Notes: generated by a model not told the origin, from the sequence alone. A stretch of 64,000 bases of DNA from Cupriavidus basilensis (GCF_000832305.1 NZ_CP010537.1:2480001-2544000), one strand, 5' to 3'. Numbered from the stretch's first letter, positions 25,910-35,563 are shown. Numbers and translations are program-made.

Positions 25910-27235
25910 ATGATGACCGGCAAAGCCACCCGCATCGAACTGCTAAGCCTGCGCACCCCGCAGATGCGCGCCTTCCACCTGACGTGGATGGCCTTCTTCG
26001 TGTGCTTCTTCGCGTGGTTCGCCTGCGCGCCGTTGATGCCGGTGCTCAAGGGCGAATTCGGCCTGACTCCCGACCAGATCGCCAATATCAATATCGCTGC
26101 GGTGGCCGTGACCATTCTCGTGCGGTTGGCCATCGGCCCGCTGTGCGACCGCTTTGGCCCCCGGCGCGCCTACACCGGCCTGCTCGCACTGGGTGCAATC
26201 CCCGTGCTGGGCGTGGCGATGGCGCAGAGCTACGAAGCCTTTCTGTTCTTCCGCCTGTTGATTGGCGCGGTTGGCGCGAGCTTCGTGATCACGCAGTACC
26301 ACACCTCGGTGATGTTCGCGCCCAATGTGGTGGGCACCGCCAACGCGGCAGCCGCTGGCTGGGGCAACGCCGGCGGTGGCGCCGCGCAAGCGCTGATGCC
26401 GCTGCTGCTGGGCGGCGTGCTGATGCTGGGCGTGAGCCACACCATGGGCTGGCGCCTGGCGTTGCTGGTGCCGGGCGTGCTGATGCTGATCATGGCGGTG
26501 CTGTACTGGCGCTATACGCAGGACTGCCCGCAAGGCGACTTCAAGGATCTGCGCGCGCGCGGCATCGCCATCGACAGCGGCAAGAAAGGCGGCTGGGCCA
26601 GCTTTGTCGCCGCTGCCGGCAACTACCGCGTGTGGATGCTGTTTATCACCTACGGTGCCTGCTTCGGCGTGGAGATCTTCATCCACAACGTGGCCGCTAC
26701 CTATTACGTGGATCACTTTGGCCTGTCGCTGAGCAGCGCCGGCCTGGCCGCCGCCAGCTTTGGCCTGCTCGCCCTGTTCGCCCGTGCCCTGGGCGGCTGG
26801 CTGTCGGACAAGGCTGCGCTGCGCCGTGGCCTGGATGCGCGTTCCATGCTGCTGTTCGTGCTGATCCTGGGCGAAGGCCTGGGCCTGTTGTGGTTTGCGC
26901 AGGCGCATAACGTCGTGGCTGCCGTTGCCGCCATGCTGGGCTTTGGCCTGTTCACCCATATGGCCTGCGGCGCCACCTATGCGCTGGTGCCCTTTATCGA
27001 CCGCAAGGCGCTGGGCGGCGTGGCCGGCATCATCGGCGCCGGCGGCAACGTGGGCGCCGTGGCGGCGGGCTTCCTGATGAAGGGCCTGGGCGGCAACCTG
27101 CAGCAAACGCTGACCGTGCTGGGCACGGCGGCCATGGTCTCCGCCTTGTGCGCCATCGCCGTGCGTTTCTCGGCCGAGCACAAGGCCAGCGAGCAGGCGC
27201 TGTTCGACAACGCGCTGGCCAGTTCCGGGTCCTGA
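25910..27235 (+). CDS. narK: Nitrate/nitrite transporter, MFS (NarK/NasA-transport type)
   Basis: A 441-residue protein with twelve membrane segments. The MFS motif is GPLCDRFGPRRAY. The nitrate signatures are GWGNAGGGAAQALMP in TM5 and GVAGIIGAGGNVGAVAAGFL in TM11. Start at ATG 25910 (MMTGKATRIELLSL) behind GGAG; the longer frame would begin in the terminator. It is the first gene of the nitrate-assimilation operon and imports nitrate across the inner membrane. Confidence 0.9.
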   Translation: MMTGKATRIELLSLRTPQMRAFHLTWMAFFVCFFAWFACAPLMPVLKGEFGLTPDQIANINIAAVAVTILVRLAIGPLCDRFGPRRAYTGLLALGAIPVLGVAMAQSYEAFLFFRLLIGAVGASFVITQYHTSVMFAPNVVGTANAAAAGWGNAGGGAAQALMPLLLGGVLMLGVSHTMGWRLALLVPGVLMLIMAVLYWRYTQDCPQGDFKDLRARGIAIDSGKKGGWASFVAAAGNYRVWMLFITYGACFGVEIFIHNVAATYYVDHFGLSLSSAGLAAASFGLLALFARALGGWLSDKAALRRGLDARSMLLFVLILGEGLGLLWFAQAHNVVAAVAAMLGFGLFTHMACGATYALVPFIDRKALGGVAGIIGAGGNVGAVAAGFLMKGLGGNLQQTLTVLGTAAMVSALCAIAVRFSAEHKASEQALFDNALASSGS

Positions 27236-27249
27236 GCCCGCCCGACGCC

Positions 27250-27281
27250 ACGACGCAACGACGCAACGACGCAACGACGCC
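27250..27281. repeat. Tandem 8 bp repeat, four units
   Basis: ACGACGCA is repeated four times (last unit ACGACGCC) between narK and nirB. It is non-coding and ends 45 bp before the nirB start. No function is evident. Confidence 0.75.
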
Positions 27282-27326
27282 ACCAAAGCACACGCACCAG
27301 CGGCCCCACAGAACAAGGAAACCATC

Positions 27327-29876
27327 ATGAAACTGATCATCATCGGCCACGGCATGGTCGGCCACAAATTCCTGGAATGCCTGGCCGAGGCCGGCTCGCA
27401 AGATCTCGAAGTCACGGTGCTGTGCGAGGAACCGCGCCCAGCCTACGACCGCGTGCACCTGTCCGAGTTCTTTGCCGGCAAGTCCGCCGAGGATCTCTCG
27501 CTGGTGGAAGCCGGCTTCTTCGAGCGCAGCAACATGCTGCTGCGCCTGAACGCGCGCGCCACCGGCATCGACCGCGCGGCCAAGACGGTGACGGTTTCCA
27601 CCGGCGAGACGCTGTCCTACGACAAGCTGATCATGGCCACCGGCTCCTACCCCTTCGTGCCGCCGCTGCCCGGCAAGGACCGCAAGGATTGCTTTGTCTA
27701 CCGCACCATCGAAGACCTGGAAGCCATGCAGGAATGCGGCGCCCGCTCCAGGACCGGCGTGGTGATCGGTGGCGGCCTGCTGGGCCTGGAATGCGCCAAG
27801 GCACTGCGCGACATGGGCCTGCAAACCCATGTGGTGGAATTTGCCCCGCGCCTGATGGCGGTGCAGGTGGACGACGGCGGCGGCGCGATGCTGCGCCGCA
27901 AGATCGAAGAGCTTGGCGTCACCGCGCATACCCGCAAGAACACCGTGGAGATCGTGGACGGCGAAGACGGCACCCATCGCATGAACTTTGCCGATGGCAG
28001 CCACCTCGACACCGACATGATCGTGTTCTCCGCCGGCATCCGCCCGCGCGACGAGCTGGCCCGCGCCAGCGGCCTGGCCATTGGCGAGCGCGGCGGCATC
28101 GCGGTGGACAACCAGTGCCTGAGCTCCGACCCCGACGTGTACGCCATCGGCGAATGCGCGCTGTGGGACGGCAAGATCTACGGCCTGGTCGCGCCCGGCT
28201 ATGAAATGGCCCGCGTGGCCGCCAAGCACCTGCTCGGACACCGGGCCGAGTTCGCCGGCGCCGACATGAGCACCAAGCTCAAGCTGATGGGCGTGGACGT
28301 GGCCAGCCTGGGCGACCCGCACGGCAATGCGCCCGGCAGCCGTTCGTTCCAGTTCACCGACGAGCGCAAGCAGGTCTACAAGAAGCTGGTGGTGTCCGAG
28401 TGCGGCAAGTACCTGCTGGGCGGCGTGCTGGTAGGCGATGCCGAGGAATACGGCACCCTGCTGCAGATGATGCTCAACAAGATCGAGCTGCCCGAGTCGC
28501 CGGAATTCCTGATCCTGCCGTCCTCCGACGGCCAGGCCAAGCCGGGGCTGGGCGCCGATGCCTTGCCCGATTCCGCGCAGATCTGCTCCTGCAACAACGT
28601 GACCAAGGGCGATATCTGCGCCGCCGTCTGCAGCGGCACCACCAATATCGGTGACATGAAGCGCTGCACCAAGGCCGGCAGCACCTGCGGCGGCTGCGTG
28701 CCGCTGGTCACGCAGGTCATGAAGGCCGAGATGAAGAAGCAAGGCCTGGCGGTAAACAACCACCTGTGCGAGCACTTTGCCTACTCCCGCCAGGAGCTTT
28801 ACCACCTGGTGCGCGTGGGCGGCTTCAAGACCTTCGGCGAACTGCTGGCTGCACATGGCAAGGGCCTGGGCTGCGACGTTTGCAAGCCCACCGTGGCGAG
28901 CATCCTGGCATCGTGCTGGAACGAATTCGTGCTCAAGCAAGAGCACGCCAGCCTGCAGGACTCGAACGACTACTTCCTGGGCAACATCCAGAAGGACGGC
29001 ACCTACTCGGTCGTGCCCCGCATGCCGGGCGGCGAAGTCACCCCCGATGGCCTGATCGCGGTCGGCCAGGTGGCCAAGAAGTATGGCCTGTACACCAAGA
29101 TCACCGGCGGGGCGCGGGTCGACATGTTCGGCGCGCGCGTGGAAGAGTTGCCGATGATCTGGGAAGAACTGATCGCGGCCGGCTTCGAATCGGGCCATGC
29201 CTATGGCAAGTCCCTGCGCACCGTGAAGTCCTGCGTGGGTTCCACGTGGTGCCGCTACGGCGTGGACGACTCGGTGGGCCTGGCCATCGAGATCGAAAAC
29301 CGCTACAAGGGCCTGCGCGCCCCGCACAAGATCAAGTTTGGAGTTTCCGGCTGCACCCGCGAATGCGCCGAAGCCCAGGGCAAGGACGTGGGCATCATCG
29401 CCACCGAACGCGGCTGGAACCTGTACGTGTGCGGCAACGGCGGCATGAAGCCCCGCCACGCCGAACTGCTGGCCAGCGACCTGGACCGCGCAACGCTGCT
29501 GCGCTACGTGGACCGCTTCCTGATGTTCTACGTGCGCACCGCGGACCGCCTGCAACGCACCAGCGTGTGGCGCGACAACATGGAAGGCGGGCTGGACTAC
29601 CTCAAGGCCGTGGTGCTGGACGACAGCCTGGGCATTGGCGCCGAACTGGAGGCGCAGATGCAGCACGTGGTGGACACTTACGAAGACGAATGGAAGGCCG
29701 CCGTGACCAACCCGGAAACCCGCAAGCGCTTCCGCCACTTCGTCAACAGCGACCTGCGCGACGACAACCTGGTCTTCATGGAAGAGCGCGGCCAGATCCG
29801 CCCGGCTACGCCGGAGGAACGGAACTTGCGTAAATCCCGCCTTGAGCAGATCCCTGTGATCGTCAAGGCAGCCTGA
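27327..29876 (+). CDS. nirB: Assimilatory nitrite reductase NAD(P)H, large subunit
   Basis: An 849-residue enzyme reducing nitrite to ammonium in the cytoplasm. Domains in order: an FAD/NAD(P) pyridine-nucleotide-disulfide domain (IIGHGMVGHKFLE; second Rossmann VIGGGLLGLECAKAL); a BFD-like [2Fe-2S] domain (ICSCNNVTKGDIC...CGGCVP) near 420-470; a second Cys pair (GCDVCKP); and a sulfite/nitrite reductase core ending with the [4Fe-4S]-siroheme Cys set (GVSGCTRECAEAQ...LYVCGNGG). Length is normal. It is followed by nirD after 45 bp. Confidence 0.95.
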   Translation: MKLIIIGHGMVGHKFLECLAEAGSQDLEVTVLCEEPRPAYDRVHLSEFFAGKSAEDLSLVEAGFFERSNMLLRLNARATGIDRAAKTVTVSTGETLSYDKLIMATGSYPFVPPLPGKDRKDCFVYRTIEDLEAMQECGARSRTGVVIGGGLLGLECAKALRDMGLQTHVVEFAPRLMAVQVDDGGGAMLRRKIEELGVTAHTRKNTVEIVDGEDGTHRMNFADGSHLDTDMIVFSAGIRPRDELARASGLAIGERGGIAVDNQCLSSDPDVYAIGECALWDGKIYGLVAPGYEMARVAAKHLLGHRAEFAGADMSTKLKLMGVDVASLGDPHGNAPGSRSFQFTDERKQVYKKLVVSECGKYLLGGVLVGDAEEYGTLLQMMLNKIELPESPEFLILPSSDGQAKPGLGADALPDSAQICSCNNVTKGDICAAVCSGTTNIGDMKRCTKAGSTCGGCVPLVTQVMKAEMKKQGLAVNNHLCEHFAYSRQELYHLVRVGGFKTFGELLAAHGKGLGCDVCKPTVASILASCWNEFVLKQEHASLQDSNDYFLGNIQKDGTYSVVPRMPGGEVTPDGLIAVGQVAKKYGLYTKITGGARVDMFGARVEELPMIWEELIAAGFESGHAYGKSLRTVKSCVGSTWCRYGVDDSVGLAIEIENRYKGLRAPHKIKFGVSGCTRECAEAQGKDVGIIATERGWNLYVCGNGGMKPRHAELLASDLDRATLLRYVDRFLMFYVRTADRLQRTSVWRDNMEGGLDYLKAVVLDDSLGIGAELEAQMQHVVDTYEDEWKAAVTNPETRKRFRHFVNSDLRDDNLVFMEERGQIRPATPEERNLRKSRLEQIPVIVKAA

Positions 29877-29921
29877 ACCGTACCGACCCATCATCTCGCG
29901 CCAACGCCCAAGGAGAACATC

Positions 29922-30293
29922 ATGAGCCCCACCCACCATACCGAAGCCTGGACCGCCGTTTGCAGCCTGCGCGACATCGTGCCCAATACCGGTGTGTGCG
30001 CACTGGTGGACAAGGCACAGATCGCCGTGTTCCGGGTCGGCGACGGCTACAGCGACGATCAGGGCGGCAATGGCGACCAGGTGTTCGCCATCGCCAACTA
30101 CGATCCCAACGCCAACGCCGCCGTACTCTCGCGCGGCCTGGTCGGCAGCCTGGGCGAACGCATCGTGGTGGCGTCGCCGATCTACAAGCATCACTTCGAC
30201 CTGCAGACCGGCGAATGCCTGGAAGCGCCCGAGCACTCCATCGCGGCGTATCCGGCCCGCGTCCATGACGGCAAGGTCTGGGTGGCCGCATGA
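29922..30293 (+). CDS. nirD: Nitrite reductase NAD(P)H, small subunit
   Basis: A 123-residue Rieske-fold protein of the NirD type, which lacks the iron-binding Cys/His pairs of true Rieske proteins (SLRDIVPNTGVCALVDKAQI, then VFAIANYD, then SPIYKHHFDLQTGECLE). It forms the complex with NirB. Its stop overlaps the start of the next gene by 4 bp. Confidence 0.92.
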   Translation: MSPTHHTEAWTAVCSLRDIVPNTGVCALVDKAQIAVFRVGDGYSDDQGGNGDQVFAIANYDPNANAAVLSRGLVGSLGERIVVASPIYKHHFDLQTGECLEAPEHSIAAYPARVHDGKVWVAA

Positions 30294-31519
30294 CCACGCC
30301 CGCCAAACCCCGCCTGGTGGTGGTCGGCAACGGCATGGCCGGCATGCGCACGGTCGAGGAACTGCTGAAGCTCGCGCCCGACCTCTATGACATCACCGTG
30401 TTCGGCGCAGAGCCGCACGGCAACTACAACCGCATCCTGCTCTCGCCGGTGCTGGCGGGCGAGAAAACGGTCGCGGACATCATGCTCAACACCCGCGACT
30501 GGTACGCGCAGAACGGCATCGAACTGCTGGCCGGCGATCCGGTGGTGGCGATCGACCGCCGCCGCCGGCTGGTGCGCTCGCAATCCGGGCGTGAGGTGGG
30601 CTATGACCGCCTGCTGCTGGCGACCGGCTCCAAGCCTTTCATCATCCCCGTGCCGGGCCACCAGCTCGATGGCGTCATCGCCTTTCGCGACATCCAGGAC
30701 GTGGAAACCATGCTGGCGGCGGCCCGCAACCATCGCCACGCCGTGGTGATCGGCGGCGGGCTGCTCGGCCTGGAAGCCGCCAACGGCCTGATGCGCCAGG
30801 GCATGGAGGTCAGCGTGGTGCATGTGGCCGACAGCCTGATGGAGCGTCAGCTCGACAAGCCCGCCGCCGCGCTGCTCAAGCAGGCGCTGGAGCGCAAGGG
30901 CCTGCGCTTTTTGCTGGGCGCCAATACCAGCGCCATCCTTGGGGAAGACCGCGTCACCGGCGTATGCTTCAAGGACGGTACCCAGATCCCCGCCGACCTG
31001 GTGGTGATGACCGCCGGCGTGCGCCCCAACATCGAACTGGCCCAGCAGGCCGGGCTGCGCTGCGAGCGCGCCATCGTGGTCGATGACACCTTGCAGAGCT
31101 ACGATCCGCGCGTGTATGCCGTGGGCGAATGCGTGCAGCACCGCCAGGCCACCTTCGGCCTGGTCGCGCCGATCTGGGAACAGGCGCGCGTGGCCGCCGC
31201 GCACCTGGCCGGCGCCGGGCATCGCCGCTACGTGCAGCAGGCCACCGCCACCAAGCTCAAAGTGACTGGCGTGGATCTTTACTCGGCCGGCGACTTCATC
31301 GGCGGTGAAGGCAGCGAGGATCTCGTCATGCGCGATCCGCGCCGCGGCATGTACAAGCGGCTGGTGCTGCAAGGCGGTCGGCTGGTCGGGGCGGTGCTGT
31401 ACGGCGACGTGCAGGACGGCCCCTGGTACTTCGACCTGATCCAGAGCGGCGCCCCGGTAGGCGCCATGCGCCAGAGATTGCTGTTCGGCAAGGCACAATG
31501 TGAGGCCATGGCAGCCTGA
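30290..31519 (+). CDS. FAD/NAD(P) oxidoreductase, electron donor for nitrate reductase
   Basis: A 409-residue pyridine-nucleotide-disulfide-type flavoprotein closely resembling the N-terminal half of NirB: FAD motif VVVGNGMAGMRT, NAD(P) motif VVIGGGLLGLEAANGL, and the FAD-binding YAVGECVQHR. Lying between nirBD and nasA, it probably passes electrons from NAD(P)H to nitrate reductase, as NasB/NasC-type proteins do. It lacks the Cys-rich C-terminal domains of NirB. Confidence 0.85.
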   Translation: MTTPAKPRLVVVGNGMAGMRTVEELLKLAPDLYDITVFGAEPHGNYNRILLSPVLAGEKTVADIMLNTRDWYAQNGIELLAGDPVVAIDRRRRLVRSQSGREVGYDRLLLATGSKPFIIPVPGHQLDGVIAFRDIQDVETMLAAARNHRHAVVIGGGLLGLEAANGLMRQGMEVSVVHVADSLMERQLDKPAAALLKQALERKGLRFLLGANTSAILGEDRVTGVCFKDGTQIPADLVVMTAGVRPNIELAQQAGLRCERAIVVDDTLQSYDPRVYAVGECVQHRQATFGLVAPIWEQARVAAAHLAGAGHRRYVQQATATKLKVTGVDLYSAGDFIGGEGSEDLVMRDPRRGMYKRLVLQGGRLVGAVLYGDVQDGPWYFDLIQSGAPVGAMRQRLLFGKAQCEAMAA

Positions 31520-31584
31520 GCACCCGAACGCCCGAACGCTTGAACGACCTAGTCCCCGATTGACCGCCAGCAGCGAGCGCTAAC

Positions 31585-34377
31585 GTGAACCTGTCCGATA
31601 TCCCCGTCATCCTCTCCACCGGTTCGCCCACCCTGCTGTCCGCCGACGCCTCAGTCACCGTCACCGATACCACCTGCCCGTATTGCGGCGTGGGCTGCGG
31701 CGTGCGCGCCACCCGCCATGCCGACGGCAGCGTGGAGGTGGCCGGCGACACCAGCCACGGCTCCAACCAGGGCCGCCTGTGCGTGAAGGGCTCGGCGCTG
31801 GCGGAAACCGTCGGCCTGGAAGGCCGCCTGCTGCACCCGCAAGTACGCGGTGCCGACGGCGCCTTGCAGCCAGTGTCCTGGGACCATGCCCTGGACAAGG
31901 TCGCCCAGGGCTTCAAGGACATCATCGCCGAACACGGCCCCGATGCCGTGGCGCTCTACGTCTCCGGCCAGTTGCTGACCGAGGATTACTACGTTGCCAA
32001 CAAGCTGATGAAGGGCTTTATCGGCAGCGCCAACATCGACACCAACTCGCGCCTATGCATGTCGTCGGCGGTGGCCGGGCACAAGCGCGCCTTTGGCGAG
32101 GACCTGGTGCCGGGCAACTACGAAGACCTGGAACTGGCCGACCTGGTGGTGCTGGTCGGCTCCAACACCGCATGGTGCCATCCGATCCTGTTCCAGCGGC
32201 TGCTCAAAGCCAAGGAAGCGCGGCCAGAAATGAAGCTGGTGGTGATCGACCCGCGCCGCACCGCCACCTGCGAGCTGGCCGACCTGCACCTGCCGGTCAA
32301 GCCCGGCACCGACGTGTGGCTGTTCAACGGCTTGCTGCACTACCTGGCACAGCACGGCGCGGTGGACCAGTCATTCGTCGACGCCCACACCAGCGGCCTG
32401 GACGCCGCGCTGGCGGCCGCCGGCCCGGACTGCGCCGACATCGCCAAGGTAGCCAAGGCATGCAAGCTCGACCCTGAAGCCCTGCGCGGCTTCTACGCAT
32501 TGTTCGCCGCCACGCCCAAGGTGGTGACCGGCTTCTCGCAAGGCGTGAACCAGTCGTCGGCCGGCACCGACAAGGTCAACAGCATCATCAACTGCCACCT
32601 GGCCACCGGCCGCGTGGGCCAGCCCGGCATGGGCCCCTTCTCGCTGACCGGCCAGCCCAATGCCATGGGCGGGCGCGAGGTCGGCGGGCTGGCCAATATG
32701 CTGGCCGCGCATATGGAGCTGGCCGACCCGCTGCACCGGGAAATCGTGCAATCGTTCTGGGGCTCGCCTGCCATCGCGGACAAGCCAGGCCTGAAGGCGG
32801 TGGAGCTGTTCGAGGCCATCGAGCAAGGCCGGGTCAAGGCCGTGTGGGTGATCGCCACCAACCCGGTGGTCAGCCTGCCGGATGCCGACCAGGCCCGCCG
32901 CGCGCTGGCCAAGTGCCAACTGGTGGTCAGCTCCGACATCATGCTGCGCACCGATACCAACGACGCCGCGCACGTCCTGCTGCCCGCGCTGGGCTGGGGC
33001 GAGAAGGACGGCACCGTCACCAGTTCCGAGCGCCGCATCTCGCGCCAGCGCGCCTTCCTGCCGGCGCCCGGCGAGGCCCGCGCTGACTGGCGGATCCTGT
33101 GCGATGTGGCCACGCGCATGGGCTTTGACGGATTCCGCTTTGCCGGACCGCACGAGATCTTCGACGAGCACGCGCGGCTGAGCACCTACCGCAACGCGGG
33201 CAGCAGCGATCAGCCCCACGCGCCACGCATGTTCGACCTCGCCGGGCTGGCTGGCATGAGCCAGAAGCAATTCGACGCGCTCTCACCGGTGCAATGGCCG
33301 GTGATGGCCACGCCCCCGGGGCGCCTCGCCAACGCGTCCGGCGGCACTGCCCGGCTGTTCGCCGATGGCCGTTTCGCCCACCCCGATGGCCGCGCCCGCT
33401 TTATCGCCACCGCGCCGCGCGCGCCGTTCCACGCCACCGATGACGAGTTCCCGCTAGTGCTCAACACCGGCCGCGTGCGCGACCAATGGCACACCATGAC
33501 CCGCACCGGCAAATCGCCCAAGCTGGCCGACCACATCGCCGAGCCCTTCGTCGACATGCATCCGCAGGATGCCCTGCTATCCGGCGTCAGCGAAGGCAAG
33601 CTGGCCCGCGTGACCACGCGCTGGGGCGCCATGGTGGCGCGGGTGCAGCACAGCGGCGGCATCCCGCGCGGCAGCGTATTCGTGCCGATCCACTGGAACG
33701 GCCAGTTCAGCTCCGACGCGCGCGTGGGCGCGCTGGTCAACCCGGTGGTGGACCCGGTCTCGGGCGAGCCCGAGTTCAAGCACACGCCGGTGCGCGTGGA
33801 AGAGTTCCGCGTGTCGTGGCATGGCTTCGTGTTGAGCCGCGAGGACCTCCAGGCGGACGAGCTGACCTACTGGACGCGCGTCCAGGGCCGCCAGTTCCAG
33901 CGCTACGAGTTCGCCGGCCGCGAGAATATCGCCGACCGCGCCGCGTGGGCCCGCCAATTGCTCGGCATCGACGACCCCAATGCGGACTGGATCGAGTACG
34001 AAGACCGCACCGCCGGCATCTATCACGCCGGCCACGTGGTCGACGACCGCCTGCAGGCCTGCCTCTATGTGTGCACGCGCCCCGACCTGCCCTCGCGCGC
34101 GTGGCTGTCCACGCTGTTCGCCAAGGACCGCCTGGAAGACGCCGATCGCATCGGCCTGCTGCTGGGCCAGCCAATGGAAAAGGGCGCGGACGCCGGCCCC
34201 ACCGTGTGCTCCTGCTTCGGCGTGGGGCGCAACACCATCTGCGATGCGGTGCGCAAGCATGACCTCAAGACACCGGCCGAAGTCACCGCCTGCGTGAAGG
34301 CGGGCGGCAACTGCGGGTCCTGCGTGCCGGAGTTGAAGAAGCTGCTGGCAGAGATACGGGTGGCGGAAGTGGCTTGA
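31585..34377 (+). CDS. nasA: Assimilatory nitrate reductase, catalytic subunit
   Basis: A 930-residue molybdopterin enzyme. The N-terminal [4Fe-4S] motif is TCPYCGVGCGV...GRLCVKGSAL. Molybdopterin-binding segments include SRLCMSSAVAGHKRAFGED and PFSLTGQPNAMGGREVGG. The C-terminal BFD-like [2Fe-2S] domain reads VCSCFGVGRNTICDAVRKH, then GGNCGSCVPELKKLLAE. It reduces nitrate to nitrite in the cytoplasm (no Tat signal). Start is GTG 31585. The C-terminal [2Fe-2S] domain is the docking site for the flavoprotein donor encoded upstream. Confidence 0.95.
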   Translation: MNLSDIPVILSTGSPTLLSADASVTVTDTTCPYCGVGCGVRATRHADGSVEVAGDTSHGSNQGRLCVKGSALAETVGLEGRLLHPQVRGADGALQPVSWDHALDKVAQGFKDIIAEHGPDAVALYVSGQLLTEDYYVANKLMKGFIGSANIDTNSRLCMSSAVAGHKRAFGEDLVPGNYEDLELADLVVLVGSNTAWCHPILFQRLLKAKEARPEMKLVVIDPRRTATCELADLHLPVKPGTDVWLFNGLLHYLAQHGAVDQSFVDAHTSGLDAALAAAGPDCADIAKVAKACKLDPEALRGFYALFAATPKVVTGFSQGVNQSSAGTDKVNSIINCHLATGRVGQPGMGPFSLTGQPNAMGGREVGGLANMLAAHMELADPLHREIVQSFWGSPAIADKPGLKAVELFEAIEQGRVKAVWVIATNPVVSLPDADQARRALAKCQLVVSSDIMLRTDTNDAAHVLLPALGWGEKDGTVTSSERRISRQRAFLPAPGEARADWRILCDVATRMGFDGFRFAGPHEIFDEHARLSTYRNAGSSDQPHAPRMFDLAGLAGMSQKQFDALSPVQWPVMATPPGRLANASGGTARLFADGRFAHPDGRARFIATAPRAPFHATDDEFPLVLNTGRVRDQWHTMTRTGKSPKLADHIAEPFVDMHPQDALLSGVSEGKLARVTTRWGAMVARVQHSGGIPRGSVFVPIHWNGQFSSDARVGALVNPVVDPVSGEPEFKHTPVRVEEFRVSWHGFVLSREDLQADELTYWTRVQGRQFQRYEFAGRENIADRAAWARQLLGIDDPNADWIEYEDRTAGIYHAGHVVDDRLQACLYVCTRPDLPSRAWLSTLFAKDRLEDADRIGLLLGQPMEKGADAGPTVCSCFGVGRNTICDAVRKHDLKTPAEVTACVKAGGNCGSCVPELKKLLAEIRVAEVA

Positions 34378-34424
34378 TGGTGGCCTGCGGCGCTCCAGGG
34401 CAAGCCTGCGGTGCTCCCTGGGTA

Positions 34425-34679
34425 CTATGGCGGCGGGCGATAACCCAACGCCATCACGGCCGCGATGCCCCGGCTCTGCCGGCAAGCATCGTCGCAATCG
34501 CTCAGCGCGGCGTCCACCGCCGCCCGGATATCCGTCGCGGCGCTCGCGGCCGCCGCTATGCGCTCGCTCGCGCTGTCCTCTCTGGCCACAGGCGCGCCCG
34601 TCCTCTGGCCGGCAGCGACGCCCAGCGCCAGCACGGCGCAGGTTCCCAACAGACATGTGATGCGATATCGATCCTTCAC
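34425..34679 (-). CDS. Small secreted hypothetical protein
   Basis: An 84-codon gene starting at GTG 34679 with GAGGAGG upstream. The product has a signal peptide (YRITCLLGTCAVLALGVAAG) and a short mature part with an Ala-rich helix and a Cys pair (LSDCDDACRQSRG), ending GYRPPP. I do not recognise it. The CITCL-like spacing does not make a convincing lipobox. It lies between nasA (convergent) and the steroid locus, about 150 bp downstream of one copy of the 17 bp motif. Confidence 0.55.
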   Translation of the reverse strand: MKDRYRITCLLGTCAVLALGVAAGQRTGAPVAREDSASERIAAAASAATDIRAAVDAALSDCDDACRQSRGIAAVMALGYRPPP

Positions 34680-34728
34680 AATTGCCTCCTCTTTGCTCGT
34701 ATCCCTTTTCTTGCATTGCCATGCTCAT

Positions 34729-34768
34729 GTGGCGCGGTGGCGCGGTGGCGCGGTGGCGCGGTGGCGAT
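34729..34768. repeat. Tandem 8 bp repeat, nearly five units
   Basis: GTGGCGCG is repeated four times from 34729 to 34760, with a partial fifth unit (GTGGCGAT). Non-coding. It lies about 50 bp upstream of the small secreted protein start. Confidence 0.75.
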
Positions 34769-34827
34769 GCACTTGCGCCAGCACGGTCTGCTGAACTGAA
34801 AGGTAAGTGCCGGAGGAGAGAACCTCT

Positions 34828-34844
34828 TCGTCCATGCGGACTAG
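34828..34844 (+). promoter_or_regulatory. 17 bp steroid-locus motif, copy 1
   Basis: TCGTCCATGCGGACTAG, an imperfect dyad (GTCC-N4-GGAC core). It lies downstream of the TetR gene and 149 bp upstream of the small secreted protein. Apart from this site and the tandem repeat, 34680-34981 shows no gene. Confidence 0.5.
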
Positions 34845-34981
34845 GGTCAATCCCGTACGCCCATGCGCGCCGTGTACTTCAAGACCGGATTGGCGATGGA
34901 TAGGGGCATGGATAGGGGAACAGGCGGGAAGCGTGCGGAATTCGCCGCGAGCTACCGGCAAGGCGCCCCGGGCGCAGCCGG

Positions 34982-35545
34982 CTATTCCCCATAGAGCCGC
35001 AGCAGCGGCCCGACGCAGCCGGCCAGGTCCACCGGCGCCAGCCGCAGCGAACAGGCGCTCAGCAGGCCCCATAGATGCGCCGCCAGCAGCGCGCCCTTGC
35101 TCTGCTCGCCCAGCAGCCTGCCAAGGCCATCACACAACGCCCTGGCGCGGGCACGGATGCGGACCGTGAGGTGGCAAAGCTCGCACCCAGGCGTGCACGC
35201 GTGGTGCAGCAAGCCGAGGATGATGCCCGCATAGCGCAGCACGGCCTCATCCTGCAACATCGTCGCCAGGGCGCGCTCCAGATCCGGGCGGGCCAGGCCC
35301 CCGCCGCTACCGCCGAAGGCTGCGAGCCGGCTGGCCAGATGCGCCTCCGCCCGCGCCATGATGGCGGCCAGCAGCTCGGCGCGGCTACGGAAGTGTCCGT
35401 AGATCGCGCCGCGCGTCATGGCGATGGCGCTCGCTACCTGCTCCAGCGTGACGCATTGCACGCCCTGGCGCTCGAACAGCAGCTCCGCGCTCGCGAGGAT
35501 GCGCTCGCGCGTGGCGGCCGCATCACGCGGACAGCGTCTTACCAT
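34982..35545 (-). CDS. TetR-family transcriptional regulator
   Basis: A 187-residue regulator. The N-terminal helix-turn-helix (ATRERILASAELLFERQGV, then VASAIAMTRGAIYGHFRSRA) is typical TetR; the C-terminal ligand domain has the AcrR-like pattern GIILGLLHHACTPGCELC with three Cys in eight residues. It is the first regulator next to the steroid genes and, by position, a candidate reader of the 17 bp dyads. It is transcribed in the same direction as the ketosteroid isomerase gene, 18 bp after it. Confidence 0.85.
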   Translation of the reverse strand: MVRRCPRDAAATRERILASAELLFERQGVQCVTLEQVASAIAMTRGAIYGHFRSRAELLAAIMARAEAHLASRLAAFGGSGGGLARPDLERALATMLQDEAVLRYAGIILGLLHHACTPGCELCHLTVRIRARARALCDGLGRLLGEQSKGALLAAHLWGLLSACSLRLAPVDLAGCVGPLLRLYGE

Positions 35546-35563
35546 GCCCGCACGGCACGCACC

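Noticed and set aside
27030..30266. Open minus-strand frame of 1078 codons
   Set aside because: It lies antisense to narK, nirB and nirD in the phase that high-GC third positions keep free of stops; composition is His/Gln/Ala-rich with no domain.
31546..31562. Sixth copy of the 17 bp motif upstream of nasA
   Set aside because: Only the CTAGTCC half is present (CTAGTCCCCGATTGACC); the other half does not match.
34729..34768. CRISPR array
   Set aside because: Units are 8 bp without spacers and no cas gene is in the window. The same applies to the 9 bp repeat at about 43660-43680.
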